Of a stretch of 64,000 nt of DNA, positions 33,483 to 43,000 are shown piece after piece. The notes below the pieces were generated by a model. It saw nothing but the letters and a program-made list of their open reading frames with translations, did no database searches and was not told the origin of the DNA. A program made the translations under genes and the position numbers. Origin of the DNA: Streptomyces abikoensis (GTDB taxonomy: Bacteria > Actinomycetota > Actinomycetes > Streptomycetales > Streptomycetaceae). Each line of letters begins with the position of its first letter. The first letter of the stretch is position 1. The DNA lies in contig NZ_BMRT01000003.1 of the NCBI RefSeq assembly GCF_014648775.1, positions 310,001 through 374,000 of the forward strand, in the 5' to 3' direction.

Positions 33483-33510
33483 GCGCCCTCCCCCGCGCGG
33501 GGAAGGGCGC
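33483..33510 (-). terminator. terminator after the thiamine-binding-family gene
   Basis: GCGCCCTCCCC (33483-33493) pairs with GGGGAAGGGCGC (33499-33510) with one bulge around CGCGC. It lies 24 bp beyond the stop at 33534. Confidence 0.7.
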
Positions 33511-33533
33511 CCAATACGCAGCTAACCCGGCGG

Positions 33534-33830
33534 TCAGCCCTCCGAGAGGTACCGCTCCACCGTCTCGACCTTCGACGTCAGCCCGTCCGTCACTCCCGGC
33601 CGGATGTCCGCCTTGAGGACGAGGGAGACGCGCCCGCAACGGGCCTCGACCGCAGCTACGGCGCGCTTGACGACGTCCATGACCTCGTCCCACTCGCCCT
33701 CGACGGACGTGAACATCGCGTCCGTACGGTTCGGCAGGCCGGACTCGCGGACGACGCGCACCGCGTCGGCGACGTATTCGCCGACGTCCTCGCCGACGCC
33801 GAGCGGCGACACGGAGAAGGCGACGATCAT
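33534..33830 (-). CDS. MTH1187/YkoF-type thiamine-binding family protein (DUF77)
   Basis: This 98-residue protein has the DUF77 ferredoxin-like pattern: [62 protein letters not shown] in pieces, then [12 protein letters not shown] and VETVERYL. Members form tetramers and some bind thiamine or related pyrimidines. The start overlaps the DUF3817 stop (ATGA), so the two are translationally coupled. Confidence 0.88.
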   Translation of the reverse strand: MIVAFSVSPLGVGEDVGEYVADAVRVVRESGLPNRTDAMFTSVEGEWDEVMDVVKRAVAAVEARCGRVSLVLKADIRPGVTDGLTSKVETVERYLSEG

Positions 33831-34171
33831 GCGTTCACCACGCCTTCCTTGCGGGCACGGGCGGCGATGACCGTGGCCTCGGCCTCGCGGCGGAGCATGC
33901 GGTCGGCGAAGAAGCCGCCGGTCGGCAGGACGGAGAGGACGAAGTAGAGGGCGGCGGTCTTCAGCTCCCACTTGGTGCGGGACCAGGCGTCGATCCAGAA
34001 GACGACGTAGATGATGAAGAGGATGCCGTGGATCGCGCCCATCACCGGCACCGCGTTGAAGTCGGTGGTCCGCTTGAGCACCGAGCAGAGCATCAGGAGC
34101 AGGAAGGAAACACCCTCCGGCACCGACACCAGGCGGAGCCGACGCAGGGCGGAGGCGGTCTTGAGGTCCAC
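33827..34171 (-). CDS. DUF3817-family integral membrane protein (second copy)
   Basis: This protein has 114 residues from GTG 34171, chosen over GTG 34180 because GAAGG is eight bases away from the former and abuts the latter. Three helices occupy about residues 13-32, 42-62 and 72-90: [37 protein letters not shown] and [20 protein letters not shown]. The HGxLFxxY and ADRMLRRE signatures match DUF3817. It forms a two-gene operon with the DUF77 gene. A perfect Crp-like palindrome lies 38 bp upstream, in the divergent space shared with the AIM24 genes. Confidence 0.87.
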   Translation of the reverse strand: MDLKTASALRRLRLVSVPEGVSFLLLMLCSVLKRTTDFNAVPVMGAIHGILFIIYVVFWIDAWSRTKWELKTAALYFVLSVLPTGGFFADRMLRREAEATVIAARARKEGVVNA

Positions 34172-34209
34172 GGGGCACACCTTCGGTCGCTAGTGGCGGG
34201 ACGGTCACA

Positions 34210-34231
34210 GCTTGTGATGGCGTTCACAAGC
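34210..34231. promoter_or_regulatory. perfect Crp-like palindrome (TGTGA-N6-TCACA)
   Basis: GCTTGTGA (34210-34217) and TCACAAGC (34224-34231) are exact inverted repeats around TGGCGT. The inner bases match the canonical Crp/FNR-family half-sites TGTGA and TCACA without error. It lies 38 bp upstream of the leftward DUF3817 start and 110 bp upstream of the rightward AIM24 start. Function is inferred. Confidence 0.6.
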
Positions 34232-34341
34232 CGCTCCATTGTCGCAGTACTGCTACGGATCACGGGCTCCGGGTCCGTTCCGGGCGTTCCGAGGGCCATG
34301 GGGCCTGTTGGAGCCGTATGTCCGCCCGCTAGCGTCTGGGC

Positions 34342-34980
34342 GTGGCTCAGTTTCGGCTCCACGGGAGCAAAGTCCTCGCCGTCGACATGACGGGGGACGC
34401 GGTCAAGGCCAAGAACGGCTCGATGGTCGCGTACGAGGGCGAGATGGCATTCAAGAAGATGACGGGCGGCGGTGACGGCCTGCGCGGCATGGTGACGCGC
34501 CGGCTCACCGGCGAGCAGATGGAAGTCATGGAGGTGAAGGGACACGGCACCTGCTACTTCGCCGACCGGGCGAGCGAGATCAATCTCGTCGCGCTGCGCG
34601 GGGAGACCCTCTACGTCGAGTCGAGCAACCTTCTGTGCACCGACTCCGCCCTGCGCACCGGCACGACGTTCACCGGCCTGCGCGGCGCCTCGCAGGGCAA
34701 CGGCCTGTTCACCACGACCGTGGAGGGCACCGGCCAGGCGGCGATCCTCTCCGACGGCACGGCGATCGTGCTGCGCGTGACCCCGCAGACGCCCCTCCAG
34801 GTCGACCCGGGCGCGTACATCGCCCACACCGGCCGGCTCAAGCAGCACTTCCAGTCGGGCGTCAATTTCCGCACCTTCATCGGCGAGGGCTCCGGCGAGG
34901 CGTTCCAGATCCGCTTCGAGGGCGACGGGCTCGTCTACGTCCAGCCCAGCGAGCGCAACACCATCGGGGGTGACATCTGA
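34342..34980 (+). CDS. AIM24-family protein, copy 1
   Basis: This 212-residue GTG-start protein has the AIM24/DUF124 beta-barrel repeats: VKAKNGSMVAYEGEMAFKKM, MEVKGHGTCYFADRASEINLVALRGETLYVESSNLL, GLFTTTVEGTGQAAILSDGTAIVLRV and GLVYVQPSE at the end. No signal or membrane helix is seen. The family includes mitochondrial Aim24 and bacterial proteins of unknown role. Its stop overlaps the next start (TGATG). It is the first of three consecutive family members, forming one translational unit. Confidence 0.88.
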   Translation: MAQFRLHGSKVLAVDMTGDAVKAKNGSMVAYEGEMAFKKMTGGGDGLRGMVTRRLTGEQMEVMEVKGHGTCYFADRASEINLVALRGETLYVESSNLLCTDSALRTGTTFTGLRGASQGNGLFTTTVEGTGQAAILSDGTAIVLRVTPQTPLQVDPGAYIAHTGRLKQHFQSGVNFRTFIGEGSGEAFQIRFEGDGLVYVQPSERNTIGGDI

Positions 34981-35630
34981 TGCCCTTCCGGCTCCTCAAC
35001 TCACGGATGGTCGAGGCCCAGGTGGTCCCCGGGCAGCGGCTGTTCAGCCAGCGCGGCGCGATGCTCGCCTACAAGGGCGACGTCTCCTTCACCCCCAGCA
35101 TCACCGGCGGCCAGGGCGGCGTCATGGGGATGATCGGCCGCCGGATCGCCAACGAGGCCACGCCGCTGATGTCCGTGGAGGGCAGCGGCACGGTCATGTT
35201 CGGCCACGGCGGCCACCACGTCCACGTCATCGAGCTCACCGGCGACACCCTCTACGTCGAGGCCGACCGGCTGCTCGCCTTCGACGGCACGCTCCAGCAG
35301 GGCACGATGTTCATGGGGTCCCAGGGCGGTGTGATGGGCATGGTGCGCGGCCAGGTGACCGGCCAGGGCCTGTTCACCACCACCCTCAAGGGGCACGGCG
35401 CGGTCGCCGTGATGGCCCACGGCGGCTTCATCGAGCTGCCGATCACCGCCGGGCGCCCGGTCGTCGTCGACCCGCAGGCCTATGTCGCCCACCGGGGCGA
35501 GGTCCGCAACAAGCTGTCGGCCGCGATCGGCTGGCGCGAGGTCGTCGGCCGCGGCAGCGGCGAGGCCTTCCGGCTCGAGCTGTCGGGCCACGGCACGGTG
35601 TACGTCCAGGCGTCGGAGGAGAAGCTGTGA
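34980..35630 (+). CDS. AIM24-family protein, copy 2
   Basis: This 216-residue protein starts within the previous stop. It repeats the pattern of copy 1: RLFSQRGAMLAYKGDVSFTP, MSVEGSGTVMFGHGGHHVHVIELTGDTLYVEADRLLAFD, GLFTTTLKGHGAVAVMAHGGFIELPI, and HGTVYVQASEEKL at the end. A glycine/methionine-rich loop (GGQGGVMGMIGRR and GSQGGVMGMVRGQ) occurs twice. Copies 1 and 2 are closest to each other. The gene overlaps copy 3 by 4 nt (GTGA). Confidence 0.88.
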   Translation: MPFRLLNSRMVEAQVVPGQRLFSQRGAMLAYKGDVSFTPSITGGQGGVMGMIGRRIANEATPLMSVEGSGTVMFGHGGHHVHVIELTGDTLYVEADRLLAFDGTLQQGTMFMGSQGGVMGMVRGQVTGQGLFTTTLKGHGAVAVMAHGGFIELPITAGRPVVVDPQAYVAHRGEVRNKLSAAIGWREVVGRGSGEAFRLELSGHGTVYVQASEEKL

Positions 35631-36394
35631 CCGGCCCCGTCATCCACGACGCGTCGACGCTCCCGAGCAACGACAACGTCAACCCCTACACCTTCAGCGT
35701 CGACCTCAAGGGGCAGTGGTTCCTGCAGAAGGGGAAGATGATCGCCTACTACGGGCAGATCAACTTCCACGGCATCGGCCACGGCCCCCTCGACCGGCTG
35801 ATCGCCGGCAGCTTCCACTCCCCCCTCCACGCGGCGGACTGGGTCGTCGCCGAGGGCCACGGCAAGATGCTGCTCGCGGACCGCTCCTTCGACGTCAACT
35901 CCTATGACCTCGAGGACGGCAACCTCACCGTTCGCTCCGGCAATCTGCTGGCCTTCGAGCCCTCGCTCTCGCTCAAGCAGTCGATCATTCCGGGCTTCCT
36001 CACCCTGATCGGCACGGGGAAGTTCGTGGCCGCGTCCAACGGCCCGGTCGTCTTCGTCGAGCCCCCGGTCCGCGTCGACCCGCAGGCCCTGGTGGGCTGG
36101 GCCGACTGCCCGTCCCCCTGTCACCACTACGACCACCAGTACCTCAAGGGCGTCATGGGCGGTGTCCGGCGGCTGACGGGACTGGGCGGCGCGTCCGGCG
36201 AGGAGCACCAGTTCGAGTTCGTCGGCGCGGGCACGGTGCTGCTGCAGTCCACCGAGCAGCTGATGGCCGACATCGCCACCGGCGAGGGCCCGCCGGACGA
36301 GGCGGGCGTGCCGCACGGAACCTCCGGGAATCAGTCAATGTCCCCGCGTTTGCCGGGCCAGCTGGGCGACCTCCAGCGCCGCTTCGGGCTGTGA
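35627..36394 (+). CDS. AIM24-family protein, copy 3
   Basis: This protein has 255 residues from GTG 35627, overlapping the copy 2 stop. The core is diverged: NPYTFSVDLKGQWFLQKGKMIAYYGQINFHG, VVAEGHGKMLLADRSFDVNSYDLEDGNLTVRSGNLLAFEPS, GTGKFVAASNGPVVFVEPPVRVDPQALVGWADCPSPCHHYD and AGTVLLQSTEQL. It adds a C-terminal tail of about 35 residues (PDEAGVPHGTSGNQ to the end) that copies 1 and 2 lack. The WADCPSPCHHYDH element could bind a metal (inference). Confidence 0.87.
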   Translation: MTGPVIHDASTLPSNDNVNPYTFSVDLKGQWFLQKGKMIAYYGQINFHGIGHGPLDRLIAGSFHSPLHAADWVVAEGHGKMLLADRSFDVNSYDLEDGNLTVRSGNLLAFEPSLSLKQSIIPGFLTLIGTGKFVAASNGPVVFVEPPVRVDPQALVGWADCPSPCHHYDHQYLKGVMGGVRRLTGLGGASGEEHQFEFVGAGTVLLQSTEQLMADIATGEGPPDEAGVPHGTSGNQSMSPRLPGQLGDLQRRFGL

Positions 36395-36501
36395 GCGGTA
36401 CCCTGCGGAGTGTGACGGGTCGAACACACGACCTGCCACCTCGCACGTGCGCACCGCACCTTCATTAGTTAATCTTTCAACTTCTTAGGTAGACTCCCTC
36501 T

Positions 36502-36975
36502 ATGGACACCGAGAACGGCACCCGCTGGCTCAGCGACGAGGAGCAGGCCGCCTGGCGTGCCCACCTGTACGTGAGCCGGCTGCTGATGCACCAGCTCGAA
36601 CGGGATCTCCAGCCGTTCGGCCTCACCAACAACGACTACGAGATCCTGGTCAACCTCTCGGAGTCGAAGGACCACCGGATGCGGATGAGCGATCTCGCGA
36701 CCGCCACGCTCCAGTCGAAGAGCCGCCTCTCCCACCAGATCACCCGTATGGAGAACGCGGGCCTGGTCCGCCGCGTGAACTGCGAGTCCGACCGTCGTGG
36801 CCTCTTCGCGGTCCTCACCGACCACGGCTGGAAGACCATGCGCGAGGTCGCCCCGCACCATGTGGCCTCCGTGCGCGAGCACTTCATCGACCTGCTGTCG
36901 CCGGAGGAGCTCAAGGCGCTCCACGAGTCCCTGGCGCCGGTCGCGAAGCACCTGCGCACCACGCGCGCGAAGTAG
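36502..36975 (+). CDS. MarR-family transcriptional regulator
   Basis: This 157-residue protein has a winged helix at about residues 60-110 (MRMSDLATATLQSKSRLSHQITRMENAGLVRRVNCESDRRGLFAVLT), with the wing DRRG. The N-terminal dimer helix includes WRAHLYVSRLLMHQLERDLQPFGLTNNDYEILVNL. The promoter contains an AT-rich patch (36464-36492, with AGTT and AACT inverted around eight bases) that is unusual for the region and could be its own operator. The target is not evident; the AIM24 genes lie upstream and meaB is convergent. Confidence 0.9.
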   Translation: MDTENGTRWLSDEEQAAWRAHLYVSRLLMHQLERDLQPFGLTNNDYEILVNLSESKDHRMRMSDLATATLQSKSRLSHQITRMENAGLVRRVNCESDRRGLFAVLTDHGWKTMREVAPHHVASVREHFIDLLSPEELKALHESLAPVAKHLRTTRAK

Positions 36976-37045
36976 CGAAGCAGCCGACAGGCGGGTCGGC
37001 AGCGCGGTCCTCACACTCTCCGGGCGGAGAGGGGAGGTCCGCGCT

Positions 37046-37094
37046 GTCAGCCCGCCGTCTCGTCAGCCCGCCGTTTCGTCAGCCCGCCGTCGCC
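37046..37094. repeat. tandem repeat covering the meaB stop codon
   Basis: On the plus strand GTCAGCCCGCCGT is repeated three times at 16-nt spacing (37046, 37062 and 37078), with a partial fourth. On the minus strand each unit is ACGGCGGGCTGAC, encoding the last codons of meaB plus its TGA. Two extra copies of the C-terminus and stop therefore lie downstream of the real stop. Slippage duplication is the simplest origin. Confidence 0.7.
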
Positions 37095-38041
37095 GTCAGC
37101 CCCGCCACCAGTTCGTCCGCCGCCGCGTACGGGTCCAGCGTCCCGCCGACCACCCGTTCCGCGAGCGCGCCCAGGCGCCGGTCGCCCCGCAGGTCGCCGA
37201 TGCGCTCGCGCAGCGCCGTGACGGCGATGGTCTCGATCTCGTGGGCGGCGCGCCGGAGCCGCCGCTCCGCGAGGACGCCCCGCTCCGCCATCCACGCGTG
37301 GTGCTTCTCCAGCGCCGCGACGAACTCGTCCGTGCCCTCGTTCCGCGCGGCGACGGTCTTCACGATCGGGGGCCGCCAGTCGCCCGGGGTGCGGGCCTCG
37401 CCCAGGCCCAGCATGTGGTTGAGCTCCCGGGCCGTGGCGTCGGCGCCGTCGCGGTCGGCCTTGTTGACCACGTAGACGTCGCCGATCTCCAGGATGCCCG
37501 CCTTGGCGGCCTGGATGCCGTCGCCCATCCCGGGGGCGAGGAGCACCACGGACGTGTCCGCCTGGGAGGCGATCTCCACCTCCGACTGGCCGACGCCCAC
37601 CGTCTCCACCAGGATCACGTCGCACCCCGCCGCGTCCAGGACGCGGATGGCCTGCGGGGCGGCCCAGGCGAGGCCGCCCAGATGCCCCCGGGTGGCCATG
37701 GAGCGGATGTAGACGCCGGGATCGGACGCGTGCTCGGACATCCGGACCCGGTCGCCGAGCAGCGCGCCGCCGGAGAACGGCGAGGAGGGGTCCACCGCGA
37801 GGACGCCCACCCGCCTGCCCTGCCGGCGGTACGCGCTCACCAGCGCGGACGTCGACGTGGACTTGCCGACGCCCGGGGAGCCCGTCAGGCCCACCACGTA
37901 CGCGCCGCCGGTCAGCGGGGCGAGGGCCGCCATGACCTCGCGGAGCTGCGGTGACGCCCCCTCCACCAGGGAGATCAGCCGGGCCACGGCGCGCGGCCGC
38001 CCTTCCCGGGCCTGCTCGACCAGTGCGGGGACGTCCACCAT
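37079..38041 (-). CDS. meaB: methylmalonyl-CoA mutase-associated GTPase MeaB/ArgK
   Basis: This protein has 320 residues from ATG 38041, with GAGGAGGAAG upstream. It is a G3E-family GTPase that protects and reactivates B12-dependent acyl-CoA mutases. Walker A is GLTGSPGVGKST (about residue 54), switch region VDPSSPFSGGALLGDRVRM, G3 ETVGVGQSE and the base-specificity NKADRDGA. The N-terminal helical bundle and C-terminal dimerisation arm are complete. It is 38 bp downstream of the thiolase gene on the same strand. Likely clients are methylmalonyl-CoA mutase and, by proximity, IcmA. Confidence 0.93.
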   Translation of the reverse strand: MVDVPALVEQAREGRPRAVARLISLVEGASPQLREVMAALAPLTGGAYVVGLTGSPGVGKSTSTSALVSAYRRQGRRVGVLAVDPSSPFSGGALLGDRVRMSEHASDPGVYIRSMATRGHLGGLAWAAPQAIRVLDAAGCDVILVETVGVGQSEVEIASQADTSVVLLAPGMGDGIQAAKAGILEIGDVYVVNKADRDGADATARELNHMLGLGEARTPGDWRPPIVKTVAARNEGTDEFVAALEKHHAWMAERGVLAERRLRRAAHEIETIAVTALRERIGDLRGDRRLGALAERVVGGTLDPYAAADELVAGLTATAG

Positions 38042-38079
38042 CAGGGCTTCCTCCTCGGGGGACCCGTCTCGGGCCTACC

Positions 38080-39297
38080 TCACTTGTTGTTGCCCGGCAC
38101 GCGGAGGATCAGGGCGTCGCCCTGACCGCCGCCGCCGCACAGCGCGGCGGCGCCCACACCGCCGCCCCGGCGCTTGAGCTCCAGCGCGAGGTGGAGCACG
38201 ATCCGGGCGCCGGACATGCCGATGGGGTGGCCGAGCGCGATCGCTCCGCCGTTGACGTTCACCTTTTCAGGGGATACGCCCAGATCCCTCATGGACTGCA
38301 CGGAGACCGCCGCGAAGGCCTCGTTGATCTCGATCAGGTCGAGGTCGTCGACGCCGAGGCCCTCCTTGCGCAGGGCGTGCCGGATGGCGTTGGACGGCTG
38401 GGACTGGAGGGAGTTGTCGGGGCCGGCGACATTGCCGTGGGCGCCGATCTCGGCGATCCAGTGGAGGCCCAGCTCCTCGGCCTTGGCCTTGCTCATCACG
38501 ACCACGGCGGCGGCGCCGTCGGAGATCTGCGAGGCCGAACCGGCCGTGATCGTGCCGTCCTTGGCGAACGCGGGGCGCAGCTTGCCCAGCGACTCGGCGG
38601 TGGTCTCGGCGCGGATGCCCTCGTCCTTGTTGAAGAGGACCGGGTCGCCCTTGCGCTGGGGGATCTCCACGGGGGTGATCTCGGCGTCGAAGAGGCCGTT
38701 CTTCTGGGCGGCGGCGGCGCGCTGGTGGGAGAGGGCGGAGATCTCGTCCTGCTCGGGGCGGCCGATTCCCAGGCGGGTGTTGTGCTTCTCGGTGGACTCG
38801 CCCATCGCGATGTTCTCGAAGGCGTCCGTGAGGCCGTCGTGGGCCATGGCGTCGAGCATCTCGATCGCCCCGTACTTGTAGCCCTCGCGGGACTTGGGGA
38901 GCAGGTGCGGCGCGTTGGTCATGGACTCCTGGCCGCCGGCCACGACGACGTCGAACTCGCCCGCGCGGATGAGCTGGTCGGCCAGGGCGATGGCGTCGAG
39001 CCCGGAGAGGCAGACCTTGTTGATGGTGAGCGCCGGGACGGACATGGGGATGCCGGCCTTGACGGCGGCCTGGCGGGCGGGGATCTGGCCCGCGCCGGCC
39101 TGGAGCACCTGGCCCATGATCACGTACTGGACCTGGTCACCCCCTATCCCGGCCCGGTCGAGGGCGGCCTTGATGGCGAAGGCGCCCAGCTCGGCGCCGG
39201 AGAAGCTGCGCAGCGAGCCCAGCAGGCGGCCCATGGGCGTACGGGCACCCGCCACGATGACCGAGGTCGTACCGGATTTTCCGTGCGTACCAGACAT
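38080..39297 (-). CDS. acetyl-CoA C-acetyltransferase (thiolase)
   Basis: This protein has 405 residues from ATG 39297 (GAAGGGG upstream). All thiolase catalytic elements are present: the nucleophile Cys in [17 protein letters not shown] (about residue 95), the His in [19 protein letters not shown] and the second Cys in [14 protein letters not shown]. It condenses two acetyl-CoA to acetoacetyl-CoA or cleaves beta-ketoacyl-CoA. In Streptomyces this is consistent with supply to the ethylmalonyl-CoA and butyryl-CoA routes, together with the 3-hydroxybutyryl-CoA dehydrogenase at 58148. It is divergent from mce and upstream of meaB. Confidence 0.93.
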   Translation of the reverse strand: MSGTHGKSGTTSVIVAGARTPMGRLLGSLRSFSGAELGAFAIKAALDRAGIGGDQVQYVIMGQVLQAGAGQIPARQAAVKAGIPMSVPALTINKVCLSGLDAIALADQLIRAGEFDVVVAGGQESMTNAPHLLPKSREGYKYGAIEMLDAMAHDGLTDAFENIAMGESTEKHNTRLGIGRPEQDEISALSHQRAAAAQKNGLFDAEITPVEIPQRKGDPVLFNKDEGIRAETTAESLGKLRPAFAKDGTITAGSASQISDGAAAVVVMSKAKAEELGLHWIAEIGAHGNVAGPDNSLQSQPSNAIRHALRKEGLGVDDLDLIEINEAFAAVSVQSMRDLGVSPEKVNVNGGAIALGHPIGMSGARIVLHLALELKRRGGGVGAAALCGGGGQGDALILRVPGNNK

Positions 39298-39437
39298 GGG
39301 CGCGGCCCCTTCGAGCGGAGAGGGATGTTAACGGTCGTTGCCGTCAATGTACTGAGCGGTACGCCGCCCGGTCACCGGGCGGAAGGTGTGATCGCGCGCA
39401 CGTTGCGTAACCGGGCGCGCGGCGGTGCACTGGACGC

Positions 39438-39878
39438 ATGCTGACGCGAATCGACCACATCGGGATCGCCTGCTTCGACCTCGACAAGACTGTCGAGTTC
39501 TACCGTGCCACGTACGGCTTCGAGGTGTTCCACACCGAGGTCAACGAGGAGCAGGGCGTGCGCGAGGCGATGCTGAGGATCAACGGGACGTCGGACGGCG
39601 GCGCCTCCTACCTCCAGCTCCTGGAGCCCACCCGGGAGGACTCCCCCGTCGGCAAGTGGCTCGCGAAGAACGGCGAGGGCGTCCACCACATCGCGTTCGG
39701 CACCGCCGACGTGGACGCCGACGCGGCCGCCGTCAAGGACAAGGGCGTGCGGGTCCTCTACGACGAGCCGCGCACCGGATCCATGGGTTCCCGCATCACG
39801 TTCCTCCACCCCAAGGACTGCCACGGTGTGCTGACAGAACTGGTCACCTCGGCACCTTCCGTGCACAAGGAGCACTGA
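39438..39878 (+). CDS. mce: methylmalonyl-CoA epimerase
   Basis: This 146-residue single-module VOC protein has the epimerase pattern: RIDHIGIACFDLDKTVEFYRATYGFEV (metal His), SYLQLLEP, GEGVHHIAFGTADVDADAAAVKDKGVRVLYDEPRTG (second metal His) and the terminal DCHGVLTELVT with its Glu ligand. It interconverts the 2R and 2S forms of methylmalonyl-CoA. It is divergent from the thiolase-meaB pair, which supports a common acyl-CoA role. Confidence 0.94.
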   Translation: MLTRIDHIGIACFDLDKTVEFYRATYGFEVFHTEVNEEQGVREAMLRINGTSDGGASYLQLLEPTREDSPVGKWLAKNGEGVHHIAFGTADVDADAAAVKDKGVRVLYDEPRTGSMGSRITFLHPKDCHGVLTELVTSAPSVHKEH

Positions 39879-39888
39879 CCCTCCCCTG

Positions 39889-39920
39889 CCCCGGCCGGTA
39901 GAGTGCAGGTTCGGCCGGGG
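39889..39920 (+). terminator. terminator after mce
   Basis: CCCCGGCCG (39889-39897) and CGGCCGGGG (39912-39920) pair perfectly, 10 bp after the mce stop. It separates mce from the scy promoter region. Confidence 0.65.
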
Positions 39921-40051
39921 TACCACGGGTTCGCCCATGGGTCCCGGGCCGGGCTGTACCGATGATCTGACACCATTTCTTCGGAAGGGCGGGCTCCGGG
40001 TTCACCACCGACGCAGTACGGGGCCGGCCGCCGACGCGATACAGGGGACGG

Positions 40052-43000
40052 ATGGACCGCGCTGTGCGGGGCTACGAGCGCCAGGAGAGTCAGCTGGAGG
40101 AAGCCGACCACCTCTCGCAGTTCGAGGCCGAGATGAAGCGGCTGAAGACGGAGCGGGAGAAGGCGGTCCAGCACGCCGACGACCTCGGCTACCAGGTCGA
40201 GGTTCTGCGCGCCAAGCTCCACGAGGCGCGCCGCAATCTCGCCCACCGTCCCGCCTATGACTCGGCGGACATCGGCTATCAGGCCGAACAGTTGCTCCGC
40301 AACGCCCAGATCCAGGCCGAGCAGCTGCGCAGCGACGCCGAGCGCGAGGTGCGCGAGGCCCGGGCGCAGACGCAGCGGCTGCTCCAGGAGCAGGCCGAGC
40401 GCCAGGCCCGGATGGAGGCGGAGCTCCACGCCGAGGCGGTGGCCCGCCGGCAGCGCCTGGACGAGGAGCTGAACGAGCGTCGGCGCACCGTCGAGTCGCA
40501 CGTCAACGAGAACGTGGCCTGGGCCGAGCAGCTCCGGGCCCGTACCGAGGCGCAGGCCCGCCGGCTGCTGGACGAGTCCCGGGCGGAGGCGGAGGCCGCA
40601 CTGGCCGCCGCGCGCGCCGAGGCCCAGCGGCTGACCGAGCAGGCCAGCGGCCGGCTCGGGGCGGCCGCCGAGGAGGCCCGCGCGGAGGCCGAGGCGATCC
40701 TGCGCCGGGCGCGCGCGGACGCCGAGCGGCTGTTGACGGCCGCCTCCACGCAGGCGCAGGAGGCCGCCACCCACGCCGAGCAGTTGCGGACGGCCACGAC
40801 GGCCGAGGCCGACCAGGCCCGGAGCTCCGCGGCCGAGCTGACGCGTACCGCCGAGGCGCGGATCCAGGAGGCCGACACGGCCCTGCGCGAGGCGCGGGCC
40901 GAGGCGGAGAAGCTCGTCACGGAGGCGAAGGAGGCCGCGGCCCAGCGGCTGTCCGCCGCCGAGACGGACAACGAGCAGCGCACGCGCACGGCGCGGGCGG
41001 AGATCGCCCGGCTGGTGAGCGAGGCGACGAAGGAGTCGGAGGCGCTGCGGGCCGAGGCCGAGCAGCTGCGCGCCGACGCGATCGCCGAGGCGGAGCGGCT
41101 GCGTACGGAGGCGGCCGCGGAGGCGCGCAGCGCCGTCGCCGAGGACTCCGCCGCCGCGCTGGCCAAGGCCGCCCGGACGGCCGAGGAGGTGCTGGCCAAG
41201 GCCACCGAGGACGCCCAGGCGGCGACGAAGGCGGCGGCCGCCGAGGCCGAGCGCATCCGCAAGGAGGCGGAGGCCGAGGCCGAGCGGCTGCGGGCGCAGG
41301 CGGCCGACACGGCCGAGCAGCTCAAGGGCGAGGCGAAGGACGACACCGCCGAGTACCGCAAGAAGACCGCCGAGCTCCAGGAGGAGGCGCGCCGGCTGCG
41401 GGCCGAGGCCGAGCAGCTGCGGGCGGAGGCGGTCGCCGAGGGCGAGCGGATCCGCGGTGAGGCGCGCCGTGAGGCGCTGCAGCAGATCGAGGAGGCCGCG
41501 AAGACGGCCGAGGAGCTGCTGGGCAAGGCCAAGGCGGACGCCGAGGAGACCCGGAGCGGCGCGGCCGCCGAGAGCGAGAAGACGCGTGCGGAGGCGGCCG
41601 AGCGCGCCGCGACGCTGCGCAAGCAGGCCGAGGAGGCCCTGGAGCGGGCCCGTGCCGAGGCCGAGGAGATGGCCGAGGAGGCCGAGGACCACGCCGAGCG
41701 GGTCCGTTCCGAGGCCGCCGAGGCGGCGAAGGCGACGCGCGAGGAGGCCGAGCGCGCGGCCCGGGCGCGGGCCGAGGAGGCCGCGGCCGAGCTGGAGCGG
41801 CTGCGGAGCGAGGCCGAGCAGCGCGTGGAGGCGGCGGAGACCGCCCTGCGCGAGGCGCGCGCGGAGGCGGAGAAGCTGCGCCGGGAGGCCGCCGAGGAGG
41901 CCGAGCGGCAGCGTACGGAGGCCGCGGAGCGGGCCCGGACGATCGGCGGCCAGGCCGAGGCCGACGCCGAGCGGCTGCGCGCCGAGGCGGCGGCGGAGGC
42001 GGCGGAGACCCGCGCCGAGGGCGAGGCCGCGGGCGCGCGGCTGCGCGAGGAGGCCGAGGCCGAGGCCGAGCGGCTGCGCACGGAGGCACAGGAGACCGCC
42101 GACCGGCTGCGTGCCGAGGCGAACGCCGCGGCCGAGCGGACGGCCGCGGAGGCCGCCGAGGCGCTGGCCGCCGCGCAGGAGGAGGCCGCCCGGCGGCGCC
42201 GGGAGGCCGAGGAGCTGCTCGGTGACGCCCGTACGGAGGCGCGCACCGAGCGCGAGGCGGCGCACGAGCAGAGCGAGGAGCTGCTGGCCTCGGCGCGCAA
42301 GCGGGTCGCCGAGGCGCAGGAGGAGGGCCGGCGCCTGGTCGAGGAGGCGGAGGCGCGGGCGGCCGAGCTCGTGGCCGCCGCCGAGCAGACCGCCCAGCAG
42401 GTGCGGGAGTCCGTGGCCGGGCTGCACGAGCAGGCCGAGGAGGAGATCGCCGGGCTGCGTTCGGCGGCCGAGCACAACGCCGAACGGACCGTCACGGACG
42501 CCCAGATCGAGGCGGACCGGGTCCGTGCCGACGCCTACGCCGAGCGGGAGCGCGCGGACGAGGACGCGGCCCGGACGCGCGGCGAGGCCAAGGCCGCCGC
42601 GGACGAGATGCGGGCCGAGGCCGAGCGGCTGTCGGCCGAGGCGTCGCGGGCCCTGGACGAGGCCCGCCAGGACGCGAACAAGCGCCGTGCCGAGGCCGCC
42701 GAGCAGGCGGACGAGCTGATCGCCGAGGCCATCGCCGAGGCGGAGAAGATGGCCACGGAGGCCACGCGCGCGCTGGACGAGGCGCGCGAGGCGGCCAACG
42801 GCCGGCGTACCGAGGCGGCGCTGCAGGCCGACGAGCTGATCGCCGAGGCGACCGCCGAGGCGGAGAAGATCGTCGCCGAGGCCGCGGAGCTGACGGAGAC
42901 GGCGAAGGCCGACGCCGCTCGCTTCGAGGAGCGGGCGCGGGAGGCGGCGGACGCCCACCGCGCGGAGGCCGAGGCGGACGCCGACCGGCTGCGCGCCGAG

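Noticed and set aside
33119..33514. MFS gene extended upstream to a 536-residue protein
   Set aside because: MFS homology starts at ATG 33118. The upstream part matches a degraded DUF4166 protein and includes terminator sequence.
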